Positions 9,662 to 19,469 are shown, numbered from the stretch's first letter. The stretch: DNA of 64,000 nucleotides from CAZGNZ01 sp964527215 (GCA_964527215.1 CAZGNZ010000001.1:62001-126000); one strand, 5' to 3'. Notes: generated by a model from the letters alone, not told the origin. Made by a program: numbers and translations.

Positions 9662-10960
9662 TCAAAACCAGATGGTAAAATCGGTATATCCGCTCTGATC
9701 AGACTCCAACCCAAATTTAAAACGGTGATTCATCAGAATTTCCCTTACCAACGTCAGTCCGATTCCCTGACCTTCTTTCTTTGTGCTGAAAAAGGGAAGA
9801 AAAATCTGTTCCTGCACTTTTTCAGACAATCCAATGCCGTCATCACGAATGATCAGTTTTGGATTGCTGCCGCCAATGAGTTTTATCTGGATAGTGCCGT
9901 CATGATCAATGGCTTCGATGGCATTGCGCATCAAATTTACCAGGACCTGCTCGATTTGAACCTGATCGAAACTCTGAATGCAGACATGAGGAAGTTCGCT
10001 CGTATCCACAGTAATCTGCCGCTGGGTGCATTCACCGCAGAGAAGTGTGACAACATTCCGAACAATGGGTACCAGATCATGCTGACCGATCTGCGGCGGC
10101 GGGATTCGTACGACATCAGCAAAATTGGCGATGAATTGATTCAGACGTTCATTCCGATGGATAGCTGTTTCCAATGCTTCATCCGTTTCCTGCCGGGTCA
10201 GAGGATTGTTTTTTGGCTGATTCAGAAAACTCTGCAAAATGGAATTTACAGCGCCGACGGAATTATTGATTTCATGTGACATTAGCCGGATAACCTGACT
10301 GTAGGCTCTGCGTTCAGTGGATATGACTTCTTCCGTGAGTTCTTCAATCTGATAATAACTGCGTTTAAAACCGAGATCAATGAAATACGATTTTCGGCAT
10401 TTGTAGCTTCGCGTACCCGTGTTTCTAAGAATCTCAGAACTGCCTTCGTCAAGCTGCAGAAGTTTGCGGGCCGGCAGACCTGAAATATCTGAAAGCCTTT
10501 TTCCCACCAGATTGTTTTCAGTCCGCTCAAAAAACCTCAGTGCAGCCGGATTCAGGGAGACGATCCGGCCGTCATAATCCATAATGACAATTCCGGTCGG
10601 TGAAGACAAGATAAGCTTCTCCAGAAAAAAATGCTGCTCCTGATGCCGGATTCTCTCCATCCTCAGCTGATCCAGCATTTTGTTGTAAACATCAATCAGC
10701 TGATCCATTTCAAAGTGACCAACCTTGCTGAAATGGATACTGAAATCCCTGTCCTGCATAGACTCGACACCAGCCGAAATCAGGTTCACCGGTCGAATGA
10801 ATGAATGATAAATTCGAATGGAGATGAAAATGGATCCGATGATGCCGAGTTCAGAAAGTAAAAACAGCCATTTATGCCCGCTCAGCAGGGGAAGGGACAG
10901 CATGACCATAACGCAGTGTATCAGGATAATAAAAAGGATAAATCCGGTTCGAACCCGCAT
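9662..10960 (-). CDS. Membrane sensor histidine kinase (NtrY/AtoS-like) of the export operon
   Basis: A 432-residue kinase if begun at the ATG at 10960. An upstream in-frame start at 11065 would overlap the regulator by about 95 bases and add a hydrophilic stretch that is a shadow of it. Two membrane helices (about 6-25 and 32-51) are followed by a HAMP-like linker, PAS (about 120-200), a HisKA box RLMSHEINNS with H229, and an HATPase_c domain with LMRNAIEAI, DDGIGLS and GQGIGLTLV. The gene follows the NtrC-family regulator by 10 bases and is almost surely its cognate kinase. The almost absent extracytoplasmic loop suggests sensing within the membrane or cytoplasm, possibly of the transporter state or envelope stress. 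Confidence 0.88.
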   Translation of the reverse strand: MRVRTGFILFIILIHCVMVMLSLPLLSGHKWLFLLSELGIIGSIFISIRIYHSFIRPVNLISAGVESMQDRDFSIHFSKVGHFEMDQLIDVYNKMLDQLRMERIRHQEQHFFLEKLILSSPTGIVIMDYDGRIVSLNPAALRFFERTENNLVGKRLSDISGLPARKLLQLDEGSSEILRNTGTRSYKCRKSYFIDLGFKRSYYQIEELTEEVISTERRAYSQVIRLMSHEINNSVGAVNSILQSFLNQPKNNPLTRQETDEALETAIHRNERLNQFIANFADVVRIPPPQIGQHDLVPIVRNVVTLLCGECTQRQITVDTSELPHVCIQSFDQVQIEQVLVNLMRNAIEAIDHDGTIQIKLIGGSNPKLIIRDDGIGLSEKVQEQIFLPFFSTKKEGQGIGLTLVREILMNHRFKFGLESDQSGYTDFTIWF

Positions 10961-10970
10961 AACAAAACCG

Positions 10971-12356
10971 CTAACTGCTGTGGCTGATCTTGTATTTTTC
11001 CAGTCTTCGGTATAGGGCTGCCCGACTGATCCCCAGGGAACAGGCCACCTGACTGACATTGTCATGATGATAATCCATGGCTTTCCGAATCATTTGAAGT
11101 TCCATTTCTTCCAGCGTCATGGTTCCCACATCTGGGAGGTCCGGTCCTGAATGAACGGATACCCCGATTTGGTGCTGCTTCAGGAAATCCGACTGACGGA
11201 TCAAATTCCCGGAATTCATAAGTATCGTGCGTTCAACCAGATTTTTGAGCTCACGGATATTTCCCGGCCAGTTCATATCCTGCAGCCAGGCATAGCAATC
11301 CTGGGTCAGCCTGAGTTCCGGCCGATGGTATATTTCCTTCAGTTTTTCCAGGAATGAATTCACTAGGAGCGGAATATCATTCCTGCGCTGTCTCAGAGCA
11401 GGAAGCTTGATCTGAATCAGATTTATGCGGTAGTACAAATCCTCTCGAAACCGGCCGGATTCAACCATTTCCTCCAAAGGCCGGTTGGTGGCGCTGATGA
11501 CCCGTACATCAACATTAACGGCAGTACTGGAGCCAAGTCTTTCAAAAGATCGATCCTGCAAAACCCGCAGCAGCTTGACCTGGCAGTATGGATCCAGCTC
11601 TCCGATTTCATCAAGGAAAATACTGCCGCCATCTGCGGTCTCAAAACGTCCTTTGCGATCAGATCTGGCATCCGTAAACGCGCCCTTGACATGACCGAAC
11701 ATTTCACTTTCAAACAGCCCGGTTGAGATACCGCCCAGATTCACCTTGACAAATGCACTGGAATTCCGTGCGCTGTTTTCATGAATGGCTTCTGCAATCA
11801 GTTCCTTCCCGGTACCGCTTTCGCCGCTGATTAGGACAGATGCATTCGTGTCTGCAATTCGGCCCACGGTTCTGAGAATTTCCAGAAAAACCGGCTCTGC
11901 ACCAATGAGTTTCTCAAAACAGTACCGCTGATCGAGTTTCTGCCTGTTTCCGGATAATCCGGTGGTGTCATCCTGAGGGATTGAAATGGCCAGCAGGGTT
12001 TGGATGGATTGCATCAGATGCCGATTGTCCCAAGGCTTGTTGATGAAATCATCCGCACCGGCTTTCATGCCTTCAACCGCCAGCTCGATTGATCCCCATG
12101 CCGTAATCAAAACAACAGGGACGGACGGCTGCCGCTGTTTGATATTCATCAATAAATCCAGTCCCTCTTCACCAGTGGTTTGCCGGCTGAAGTTCATATC
12201 CAGAATTACCAGGTGAAAACGGGAGTCCGAGAGCATGCCCAAGGCGGACTCTGGATCTGCAGCTGCAGCCGAGGAAAACCCTTCCTGCCTTAACAGCAGA
12301 GAAAGTGATTTGCGTACGGCTTCATCATCATCAATGATAAGTATGCGTTTCATCAT
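10971..12356 (-). CDS. Sigma54-dependent response regulator (NtrC family)
   Basis: A 461-residue activator: receiver (1-125; acidic D10/D11/D12 cluster, phospho-acceptor D53, T85, K107), AAA+ sigma54-interaction domain (about 145-375) and a Fis-type HTH at the C terminus (about 420-458, with SQVACSLGISRAALYRRL). Walker A is GESGTGKE (178-185) and Walker B FLDE (247-250). The sigma54-contact loop reads GAFTDA (225-230) instead of GAFTGA, a variant seen in other active members. The second ATG (12353) has better spacing to AGG and may be the true start. The gene lies 80 bases downstream of the transporter genes in the same direction, so the system probably controls its own exporter from a sigma54 promoter; I could not find a convincing -24/-12 site. 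Confidence 0.92.
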   Translation of the reverse strand: MMKRILIIDDDEAVRKSLSLLLRQEGFSSAAAADPESALGMLSDSRFHLVILDMNFSRQTTGEEGLDLLMNIKQRQPSVPVVLITAWGSIELAVEGMKAGADDFINKPWDNRHLMQSIQTLLAISIPQDDTTGLSGNRQKLDQRYCFEKLIGAEPVFLEILRTVGRIADTNASVLISGESGTGKELIAEAIHENSARNSSAFVKVNLGGISTGLFESEMFGHVKGAFTDARSDRKGRFETADGGSIFLDEIGELDPYCQVKLLRVLQDRSFERLGSSTAVNVDVRVISATNRPLEEMVESGRFREDLYYRINLIQIKLPALRQRRNDIPLLVNSFLEKLKEIYHRPELRLTQDCYAWLQDMNWPGNIRELKNLVERTILMNSGNLIRQSDFLKQHQIGVSVHSGPDLPDVGTMTLEEMELQMIRKAMDYHHDNVSQVACSLGISRAALYRRLEKYKISHSS

Positions 12357-12410
12357 AACCTGTCAATTGGTTTCCTGTATTCCGTCAATTTTACAAGCAG
12401 CTGGGTGAAA

Positions 12411-12432
12411 GCTGGTGGTCTTTTCCACCGGC
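12411..12432. other. Hairpin between permease and regulator genes of the export operon
   Basis: GCTGGTGG and CCACCGGC pair over eight base pairs (one G.T) around a six-base loop, in the 80-base gap between the permease and the NtrC-type regulator. There is no T-run; it may protect or process the mRNA and set the ratio of exporter to regulator. Confidence 0.4.
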
Positions 12433-12436
12433 GGAA

Positions 12437-13639
12437 TTACTCTTCATGCAGAGCTGCTGCAGGCTGAATCAAAGAAGCGGAATATCCAGGGTATACTGAA
12501 CAGACAAGAGCCATCAGATAGATGATAATCATTGCAGAACCGGCTGCTGCCGCGTAAACGGTATATTCAATAAACGGCAGTAGATTCATAAGGGGTATCT
12601 GAATGGCAAATATTCCACCGATGATTACGCCAAATGTAACCATAATCAGGGTTTCCCCGATAATCTGAAATAGTATTCCCCCGGTGGTTGCTCCCACCGC
12701 TCTGCGCAGTCCCAGCTCTGCTCTCCTGAGATGGGTGTTGTACCAGATGATGCCAAACAATCCGAGAGCGACATTTATCACAAGAAAACCGCATACTATT
12801 ACCAGTATCGCAGGAATAATAAGGGATTGATTCCGGGCTGACTGCCGGGCTTTTGCCAGAGATGAAATTTGGAACACCCAGTCCGGCGCAAGCTGATTGA
12901 GCCGGGAAATGAACTGCTCCTCAAAATTCATATCTGCTTCCGGTGACATCTTCAGCAGGATTCTGTTGAACATCGGGTCATGCGTCAGCCGTCTGAAACT
13001 GCGGGGCTTGTCAAGTCCGATTTCCTGGAAAGTAATCAGGTGGTCCCCGGAGAATTCACCGCCGTTCCTGAAGCAGCCGACAACCCCGATAATTTCATAT
13101 TCCTGGTCACTTTCGGATATCAGGGTCTGACCAATTACCTGACCGTCAGGAAAAAATGCATTTACCAGTTTCTGATTGACCACGATGGGAATTTTGACCT
13201 GATCCACTCCTGAATCTGAAAACCAGCTGCCCTGAATGAGTTCTGTATCCAGAACCTGGTCAAACCGCTGGCCGGCGGATAAAACAATGACCCTTGACCG
13301 ATGATGGTCATTGTGCAGTTCAGTGATGCTTGTGGCACTGGGCATGAATAAATACGAACAGGAATATGACCATTCCCGGATTTCAGGAGTGCTGGTCAGT
13401 ATCTCTTCCAGTCTGGACAGTTTCAGCCGTACTTCAGTTGTATCAGTATCTTTCCAGTCCGCTTTGAGATACCATACGTTTTCCCAGTTGAATCCAAGCG
13501 GTTTCATGGCATTGATCACGGTGTAGCCGGCAGAGGTCGTTGCAATAAACAGGGCAAAAAAGGAAATACCGATTCCCAGCACCATGAGAAAATTGCGTTT
13601 TTTGCGATTCCAGTTGATTTTAATCAGATGGGATATCAT
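12437..13639 (-). CDS. FtsX/MacB-type ABC transporter permease (second of two)
   Basis: A 400-residue permease of the MacB/FtsX type. It has an N-terminal helix (about 17-38), a large periplasmic core (about 45-275) and three C-terminal helices (about 278-310, 325-350, 365-390). The cytoplasmic motif between helices, LRRAELGLRRAVGA, is the classic FtsX signature. Its start overlaps the stop of the upstream permease by four bases (ATGA), so the two are translationally coupled and probably form a heterodimer served by the ATPase gene upstream. Such transporters drive substrates from the periplasm through an outer-membrane channel instead of across the inner membrane. The substrate is unknown. 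Confidence 0.88.
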   Translation of the reverse strand: MISHLIKINWNRKKRNFLMVLGIGISFFALFIATTSAGYTVINAMKPLGFNWENVWYLKADWKDTDTTEVRLKLSRLEEILTSTPEIREWSYSCSYLFMPSATSITELHNDHHRSRVIVLSAGQRFDQVLDTELIQGSWFSDSGVDQVKIPIVVNQKLVNAFFPDGQVIGQTLISESDQEYEIIGVVGCFRNGGEFSGDHLITFQEIGLDKPRSFRRLTHDPMFNRILLKMSPEADMNFEEQFISRLNQLAPDWVFQISSLAKARQSARNQSLIIPAILVIVCGFLVINVALGLFGIIWYNTHLRRAELGLRRAVGATTGGILFQIIGETLIMVTFGVIIGGIFAIQIPLMNLLPFIEYTVYAAAAGSAMIIIYLMALVCSVYPGYSASLIQPAAALHEE

Positions 13640-14883
13640 TTCTGGTCTCCGGTTAATGCGTCTGCGGGATTAAGGCGTGACATTCGATAGGCGGGAATCA
13701 CACCGGACATCAGTCCAAACAGAAAACAGACAGCCAGACTGAATCCAAAAATCCGGTAGTTCAATGTAAAACTGGCATGCTTGATAACCTCCGCTTCATT
13801 GATAATATTCATGATTATCATTGCCAGAAACAGGCTGATCAGTCCTCCCAATAATGTGATGATGATGTTTTCAATGATAAACTGACCCACCAGAATCCTG
13901 GAAGAAGCTCCAAATGCTTTTCGAATCCCTATTTCAGAAGACCGTTCAATCACTCGGCTTAGATTGATGTTGATCAGATTGACAGCAGGCAGAATCAGGA
14001 ATATGAATATTAAAATAAACACGGCAATCATCAGCGGCCGAATGTCAGCGTGCTCCTGCTGAAAAAAAGTCAATGCAAGCGACTCGCCATATGTGTTCGT
14101 ACCGGTAATGACATCATCCCACACACCTTCCGGATCATTCACCTGTTGAAGAACACTTTGGAACTCCGCCTTTATTTCTGGAAAGTCATCCGGGCTTTCA
14201 GCCAGAGTCAGCGCAAACCATCCAGGGAAGTTGCCCATGAGTGTCGGCTCGGTCAGACTTTCTTTGGTGTGCGTCATAGGAAGCCAAACATCAGCGTAGG
14301 GAAAAATCCGCATGATGGGAACATTTTCAACCACGCCTTTCACCTGATATCGTCGGTCGTCAATTTCAATCACTTTGCCGAGTGCGTGATCGTCCCTGAA
14401 ATACCGATCCCGGGTTTCAGCGGAGATTACGGCCACCTGACTGACATTCGAAACATCCGCCGAGGTAAAAGGTCGTCCTTCAAGAAACTTGAAATCCATA
14501 ATCTGCCAGAATTCGGCATCCGTGTATTTAATGTTAAATACATGTTTTGAGTTATGATGATAAACGGTAACCGGATTATGGAATGATGCCAATGAAATGA
14601 CAGAGGGTGTTTTCAGCAATTTTACATATTCATTCATGAAATATGGACTGAACAGGGGGCCGGTCACGTTCATCCCGTCGGTTGTCGTGAGCCGCCCTGT
14701 AGCAACGACCAGGGTTCGGTTCAGCCTGGTTTCCGGAGGCATTTGACCCAATGTATGGTCTACCAGTGATGAAACGCAAACCAGAAAGAGCAGGGTAAAG
14801 CTGATACCAAATAAATTGATAAATGTGAACAGCTTATGACGAAGCAGAATTTTCAGGGTTATTTTGATGTAGTTCACCAGCAT
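13636..14883 (-). CDS. FtsX/MacB-type ABC transporter permease (first of two)
   Basis: A 415-residue paralogue of the next permease with the same topology: helix (about 18-40), periplasmic MacB-like core (about 45-285), three C-terminal helices (about 290-315, 335-365, 380-405). The cytoplasmic motif VIERSSEIGIRKAFGA matches the FtsX/MacB consensus closely. It starts eight bases after the ATPase stop and overlaps the second permease by four bases. MacB itself fuses ATPase and permease; here they are separate genes, as in LolCDE-type systems. Confidence 0.9.
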   Translation of the reverse strand: MLVNYIKITLKILLRHKLFTFINLFGISFTLLFLVCVSSLVDHTLGQMPPETRLNRTLVVATGRLTTTDGMNVTGPLFSPYFMNEYVKLLKTPSVISLASFHNPVTVYHHNSKHVFNIKYTDAEFWQIMDFKFLEGRPFTSADVSNVSQVAVISAETRDRYFRDDHALGKVIEIDDRRYQVKGVVENVPIMRIFPYADVWLPMTHTKESLTEPTLMGNFPGWFALTLAESPDDFPEIKAEFQSVLQQVNDPEGVWDDVITGTNTYGESLALTFFQQEHADIRPLMIAVFILIFIFLILPAVNLININLSRVIERSSEIGIRKAFGASSRILVGQFIIENIIITLLGGLISLFLAMIIMNIINEAEVIKHASFTLNYRIFGFSLAVCFLFGLMSGVIPAYRMSRLNPADALTGDQK

Positions 14884-14891
14884 AAATATCT

Positions 14892-15557
14892 CTAGTTTAC
14901 CTGGCTGCCGTCAAACAGACGAATCGTGCGCTGGGTCAGGCCGGCCAGCTGTTCATCATGGGTGACCATGGCAATGGTAGTTTTTTCATCATTATTCAGT
15001 TTTGTCAGAATTTCCATTATTTCTGCTCCCATGGCGCTGTCAAGATTCCCGGTAGGTTCATCAGCCAGAATGATGTCCGGTTTTCCTACAATTGCCCTGG
15101 CAATTGCGACCCGCTGGCGCTGACCGCCTGACAGCTGATTTGGAAAATGTCTGGTGCGGGCGGATAATCCAACCCTTTCAAGAGCCTGCCGCGCCGCCTT
15201 ACGACGTTTTTTACCGGGAATGTGCCGATAAAGAAGAGGCAGTTCAACATTATCCGCTACCGACAGATCATTGATTAGATGATAGCTTTGAAAAATGAAT
15301 CCGATCTTTTGGTTGCGCAGGCGGGCTTTCTGACTGTCACCCAGCCGTGCAATCTGTGTGTTGTTGATTTGCACATCTCCGCCGGTCGGCTCATCCAGAA
15401 GACCCATGATATTCAAAAGTGTGGTCTTCCCGCAGCCGGAAGGACCCATGATGGAAACGAATTCCCCGGCGTTTACAGTCAGACAGATGCCCTTCAGGGC
15501 CAGGGTTTCAATTTTATCTGTCTGGTATGTTTTTTCAATATTTTCCAGCGTGATCAT
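14892..15557 (-). CDS. ABC transporter ATPase, LolD/MacB type
   Basis: A 221-residue ATPase of the LolD/FtsE/MacB subgroup that energises the two FtsX-type permeases. It shows Walker A GPSGCGKT (38-45), Q-loop Q90, the signature LSGGQ (142-146), Walker B IILADEP (about 162-168) and the H-loop in MVTHD. The length is standard for the family. It lies nine bases after the HlyD gene stop and eight bases before the first permease, in one transcription unit. Confidence 0.95.
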   Translation of the reverse strand: MITLENIEKTYQTDKIETLALKGICLTVNAGEFVSIMGPSGCGKTTLLNIMGLLDEPTGGDVQINNTQIARLGDSQKARLRNQKIGFIFQSYHLINDLSVADNVELPLLYRHIPGKKRRKAARQALERVGLSARTRHFPNQLSGGQRQRVAIARAIVGKPDIILADEPTGNLDSAMGAEIMEILTKLNNDEKTTIAMVTHDEQLAGLTQRTIRLFDGSQVN

Positions 15558-15566
15558 TTTGGCTCC

Positions 15567-16817
15567 TTATTCTGGTTTCAATAAAATTCTGCTTCGCTGA
15601 TGCTTGGATGGTATCTCGGAAATGATGATAATTTCACCTTCCTCCAGGCCGCTTTTGATTTCTACCCAATCCAGATTTACTGCTCCGATAACCACAGGAG
15701 TCAGAACAGCTTCATCCCCATGGATTACATAGACGCCCTGTTTGCCCGGTCCGCCTGCAAATGGGCCGTACCTGACTCGAATAACATTCGTCTGAGTGGC
15801 AGTAATCACATCCAGATCCACCCTCTGGTTTGATCGAAGCCGTGAGTGATCGGTATCTGCCAGCTCCACATAAAAGGTGATTACACCGTTTTGTATTGTG
15901 GGATCAACAGACTCGATTTTTCCTGTTACAGTCTCATCGGAAAGTCTGATGCGGACCGGAGTTCCAACGGCCAGACTGGGACCGTGAACATCCGCAATGC
16001 GGCCGCGGATTTTATATTCATTTAAATCTGCAATCCTGGCGATTACAGAACCGGCGGACACCATTGAACCCAGATCGCCCATAATCCAGGTCAGTATCCC
16101 GTCCCATTCACATGTGATCTGTGCAAGGGAATATTGACGCTCCAGCTCTTGAATCCTTTTCTCCTGAATCTGAATTTGGAGATTCAGTTCAGTGATTGCG
16201 GTTTTGTGAAGCTCCTCACTGTTGCGCCGGTTGAAGTTGATTTGCTGCAGATCCAGCTTGGCTATTTCCAAATTCAGTTCTGCTTGTTCCACTCCTGCTT
16301 TGAGAACCGCGCCGATTTCATGCAGCCGCCTCTGCTGTTCCAGAGCAGAATCAAGCGAACGGATTGTCAGCTCCATCTTTCGGATTTCTGTATCCAGAGT
16401 GATTTGCTCACGATTTCTTTCAAGTTTCAGCTGCTCAAGCCTGTTCTGATACAGTGCCAGTTCCTCATGATTGCGATCCAGCTCAATACTCAGAGACTCC
16501 AGATCGAGCTGTATCAGTCTGTCGCCGGGGCGAACCTGATCTCCGGCATGCTTGAACAGGCTGTCAACTCGTGTTTGAATGGGGGAGGTGACCACATGTT
16601 CAAAACGAGGGATAATAATACCGGATGATCGGACGGCATTTGATACATCTCCTGTTTCAGTCACTGCTGTTCGAAAATCACCGGGACTCAGTTTGTTTTG
16701 AAGACAATGCCTGAACAGTAAAATGGAAGCACCAACCAATCCCAATATGATTGAAAATTTTCCAAATTTGATGAGCCGGTTTTTCAGGAGTATGCTGGTT
16801 GGAAGATTCTGATCCAT
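15567..16817 (-). CDS. HlyD/MacA-type periplasmic adaptor protein
   Basis: A 416-residue membrane-fusion protein: a single N-terminal helix (about 20-38), half of a lipoyl/barrel domain (about 60-90), a long coiled-coil hairpin rich in E, L, R and Q (about 95-230), the second lipoyl half (about 235-265) and beta-barrel and membrane-proximal domains to the end. It would bridge the inner-membrane permeases to an outer-membrane TolC-like channel, which is not encoded here. It is the first gene of the operon reading toward 9.7 kb. No strong Shine-Dalgarno sequence precedes the ATG at 16817. Confidence 0.9.
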   Translation of the reverse strand: MDQNLPTSILLKNRLIKFGKFSIILGLVGASILLFRHCLQNKLSPGDFRTAVTETGDVSNAVRSSGIIIPRFEHVVTSPIQTRVDSLFKHAGDQVRPGDRLIQLDLESLSIELDRNHEELALYQNRLEQLKLERNREQITLDTEIRKMELTIRSLDSALEQQRRLHEIGAVLKAGVEQAELNLEIAKLDLQQINFNRRNSEELHKTAITELNLQIQIQEKRIQELERQYSLAQITCEWDGILTWIMGDLGSMVSAGSVIARIADLNEYKIRGRIADVHGPSLAVGTPVRIRLSDETVTGKIESVDPTIQNGVITFYVELADTDHSRLRSNQRVDLDVITATQTNVIRVRYGPFAGGPGKQGVYVIHGDEAVLTPVVIGAVNLDWVEIKSGLEEGEIIIISEIPSKHQRSRILLKPE

Positions 16818-17465
16818 GTCAGAGGAGCTTTCAAAATCTGTACCAGATAAAAATGATTAATAATTACAATACATTAGGATTAGGGATAGAATATGTGAAT
16901 GTCCGGGATCGGACAGGTTGTTCGCTTTTAATCGCAGATGGGGTTGGTTCCCACCCCGGGGTGACAAATTTATTTCATCTGTTGTGTGCCGCAGATCAAG
17001 AATATCCGCAAATCGCACAATGCAGACAGTTTGAAATGACCATGCATGCTACATATGCCTGATCTAATTATTGTTCAAAATATATATTATGCTCGATTTC
17101 CAGATTGATTCCGTGTACAATGGAATAATCAATTGATAACTCGTGAGTCAGGTATTCAGTAGAATGAGCAAGGAAACTCCCGGTTTTGCCTGACAGCCAA
17201 GAACCCACGCAGCGGGATGAGAATTTATTTTGCATTTCTGAAAAGAAATGGCTTCCACCTGCCGTATGAAGCGGAAATGACGGAGTATCATAACCATCTC
17301 GCTGAAACATCCAACCGGTGTGTAAAACTATTTCAATTCATTACCTGCAAAATTTTTATACGAATAAATTTAAGGGCTCATCACAGAATGTTGATAAATT
17401 TGGCACTTGACCAGATAATGGATTATCTATTCTGAACCCAACAAATTCAGTATTGGAAGTTTTGA
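16818..17465. other. Divergent intergenic region between export operon and gatED
   Basis: About 650 bases that should hold promoters for both the export operon (minus) and gatED (plus). Only the gatE promoter is clear (17391-17419). Small open frames here lack ribosome binding sites and recognisable domains. A sequence GCAGCGGGATGAGAAT near 17214 recurs with one change near 23759 and may be a short dispersed repeat. Confidence 0.5.
17391..17419 (+). promoter_or_regulatory. Probable sigma70-type promoter of gatED
   Basis: TTGATA (17391-17396), a 17-base spacer and GATAAT (17414-17419), ending about 46 bases before the gatE ATG. Both hexamers are one base from the consensus with ideal spacing. 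Confidence 0.55.
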
Positions 17466-19469
17466 ATGAAGTTAAATACCCTGTCCAAATCCGAAGAATT
17501 CAATCCAGAGGTGAATTATAAGTCCACAATGCGGGACACCGGCTATAAACCCTTATCAGAGACCACTCCTGCTGAATATCATAAGCTGGGATTTAAGTCC
17601 GGTCTGGAGGTGCATCAGCAGCTGCTGACGGAAAAGAAACTATTCTGCAACTGTCCTGCTGGTATTTACCAGAAAAAAGGTAAGTATGATGCGGAACTGG
17701 TCCGGCACATGCGTCCCACCCTCAGTGAGCTGGGAGAGTATGATGGAACCGCCCTGATGGAGTTTAAAACCCGGAAGAATGTCTATTACCGTATCGCCAA
17801 CCGTACGACCTGCACCTATGACATTGATGACACACCGCCGTTCAAGATCAATCATCAGGCCCTGGAACAAGCCATCGCGATTGCAATGATGTTGAAATCA
17901 AATGTTGTCGGCGAACTTCATGTTACACGAAAGCAGTATCTGGACGGTAGTATTCCAACTGGATTTCAGCGAACAGGCATTGTGGGCATTGAAGGTGAGA
18001 TTGTTCATAAAAATGGTAAAATCAACGTAATACAGATTAGCATTGAAGAAGATTCCTGCCGAGAAATCTCTGATATTCGGCATGATCGGATTTACACCAC
18101 TGACCGTCTGGGAATGCCGCTGATTGAAATTGTGACCTATCCGGAGATGAAAACACCGATGGAGGTTGCAGAAACAGCACAATTTATCAGGTTCCTGACT
18201 CGCAGTACTGGACATGTAAGAACGGGAATCGGTGCTGCGAGAGAAGATGTGAACGTCAGTATCACTGGAGGGACCCGGGTTGAAATAAAGGGTGTTTCCA
18301 AGATCACTCTGATTCCAAAATTAACCCATAATGAAGCCTTTCGCCAGATCAGTCTTCTGCAGATTGCTGATATCCTAAACAATCGAATTCCGAAACCGGC
18401 TGACTGGCAGGCCCGTTCCATCGAGTTAAATGCCAACGAGCTGAATCCGGAATCATCTTTTATTCAGGAGGGAATCAGGGATATGCAGAATTTCGTGGCC
18501 TTGAACCTTCCGGATTTTAAGGGTCTGCTTTCCTATTTTAATCAGCCAGGCCGCATGTTCTCTGATGAAATCAGTGATCGTCTGAAAGTCATTGCCTGTA
18601 TTGAGAAACCCAATATGCTGCATTCTGAAGAAATTTCTGGCGATGCCGAAAAGATCGATTTCAGGAAAATTCGTCGGTTGCTCAAAAGTAAGGAAGGTGA
18701 TGCTCAGATTATTATTCGTTCCCACCCGGAAGATCTGAAGACGGCGGTGGAGACTGTTCAGGAGCGCTGTATGCTGGCTTTTTCCGGTGTTCCAAATGAA
18801 ACGCGGAAATCCCTGCCGAACGGGTGCAGCATTTTTGAGCGAGTGCTGCCGGGGCCGGACAGGATGTATCCGGATACGGATTCCGGACTCATTGCCATTG
18901 ACGAATCATTAATTAAAAAAATCTCTCGTGATCTGCCGCTCAGCCTGCAGCATCGGATGACACAGCTGGCAGATTGGGGAGTCCCTGAGGATACGGTCAA
19001 TTATCTATTGAAAATGAACTTCGTCCCGCTGATGGAAAGAATCATCAGTGAGTTTGATGAGAATCCGAAATTTCTCGCCGTTTTTCTAGGCCACCGGTTT
19101 AAATCCATACAATATCGTATGACAACGTCATCACCATTTTCGTTCGATAGGATATATGACCTTTTTGAATTCATCCATCAGAGAAAACTGAATCACGAAA
19201 TCCTGTTTGATATGCTGCCTGTAGTATATCAAAACCCAAGTATGGAACTGAATTCCGTCATGGTTCATATTAATTATCAGAGAGGAAGTTGGAGCGCCAT
19301 TCAGGAACTTATCCCAATACTGGTAAAAAAGTATGATGAAATAAAAACCTCCCGGAACCCAGAAGCCGTGCAGCATTGGATCATGCGGGAGCTGAGGAAA
19401 ATTGCGTTGGGTGATTTTCCATTGTCGGATGTTATGGAAACTGTAATTGCCGGAGTGACAAATGAGTGA
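17466..19469 (+). CDS. gatE: Archaeal-type Glu-tRNA(Gln) amidotransferase subunit E
   Basis: Together with GatD, GatE converts Glu-tRNA(Gln) to Gln-tRNA(Gln). It binds the tRNA, phosphorylates the glutamyl ester and accepts ammonia from GatD. The 667-residue protein has the GatB/E catalytic fold (GLEVHQQL at 46-53, metal-site cysteines C61 and C63). An AspRS-like GAD insertion separates GatE from GatB, and the GatE signature GPDRMYPDTDSG lies near 462-473. A helical and YqeY-type tail follows. It is slightly longer than archaeal GatE (about 620-630), with an N-terminal extension of about 35 residues. GGAAG sits six bases before the ATG. GatE overlaps gatD by eight bases. GatDE is classically archaeal, while bacteria use GatCAB, so transfer is likely. 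Confidence 0.93.
   Translation: MKLNTLSKSEEFNPEVNYKSTMRDTGYKPLSETTPAEYHKLGFKSGLEVHQQLLTEKKLFCNCPAGIYQKKGKYDAELVRHMRPTLSELGEYDGTALMEFKTRKNVYYRIANRTTCTYDIDDTPPFKINHQALEQAIAIAMMLKSNVVGELHVTRKQYLDGSIPTGFQRTGIVGIEGEIVHKNGKINVIQISIEEDSCREISDIRHDRIYTTDRLGMPLIEIVTYPEMKTPMEVAETAQFIRFLTRSTGHVRTGIGAAREDVNVSITGGTRVEIKGVSKITLIPKLTHNEAFRQISLLQIADILNNRIPKPADWQARSIELNANELNPESSFIQEGIRDMQNFVALNLPDFKGLLSYFNQPGRMFSDEISDRLKVIACIEKPNMLHSEEISGDAEKIDFRKIRRLLKSKEGDAQIIIRSHPEDLKTAVETVQERCMLAFSGVPNETRKSLPNGCSIFERVLPGPDRMYPDTDSGLIAIDESLIKKISRDLPLSLQHRMTQLADWGVPEDTVNYLLKMNFVPLMERIISEFDENPKFLAVFLGHRFKSIQYRMTTSSPFSFDRIYDLFEFIHQRKLNHEILFDMLPVVYQNPSMELNSVMVHINYQRGSWSAIQELIPILVKKYDEIKTSRNPEAVQHWIMRELRKIALGDFPLSDVMETVIAGVTNE

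Noticed and set aside
9614..10279. A 221-codon plus-strand frame
   Set aside because: Antisense to the ATPase domain of the histidine kinase; no domain is recognisable.
10944..10958. tRNA T-arm-like GGTTCGAAC
   Set aside because: It is inside the coding start of the histidine kinase and no other tRNA parts pair around it.
17068..17435. Two small frames (80 and 72 codons) upstream of gatE
   Set aside because: They overlap each other on opposite strands, lack ribosome binding sites, and the plus-strand one runs through the probable gatE promoter.
16818..17465. Sigma54 (-24/-12) promoter for the export operon
   Set aside because: I looked for GG-N10-GC on the minus strand with flanking TGGCAC/TTGC and found no acceptable match by eye; a profile search would be decisive.
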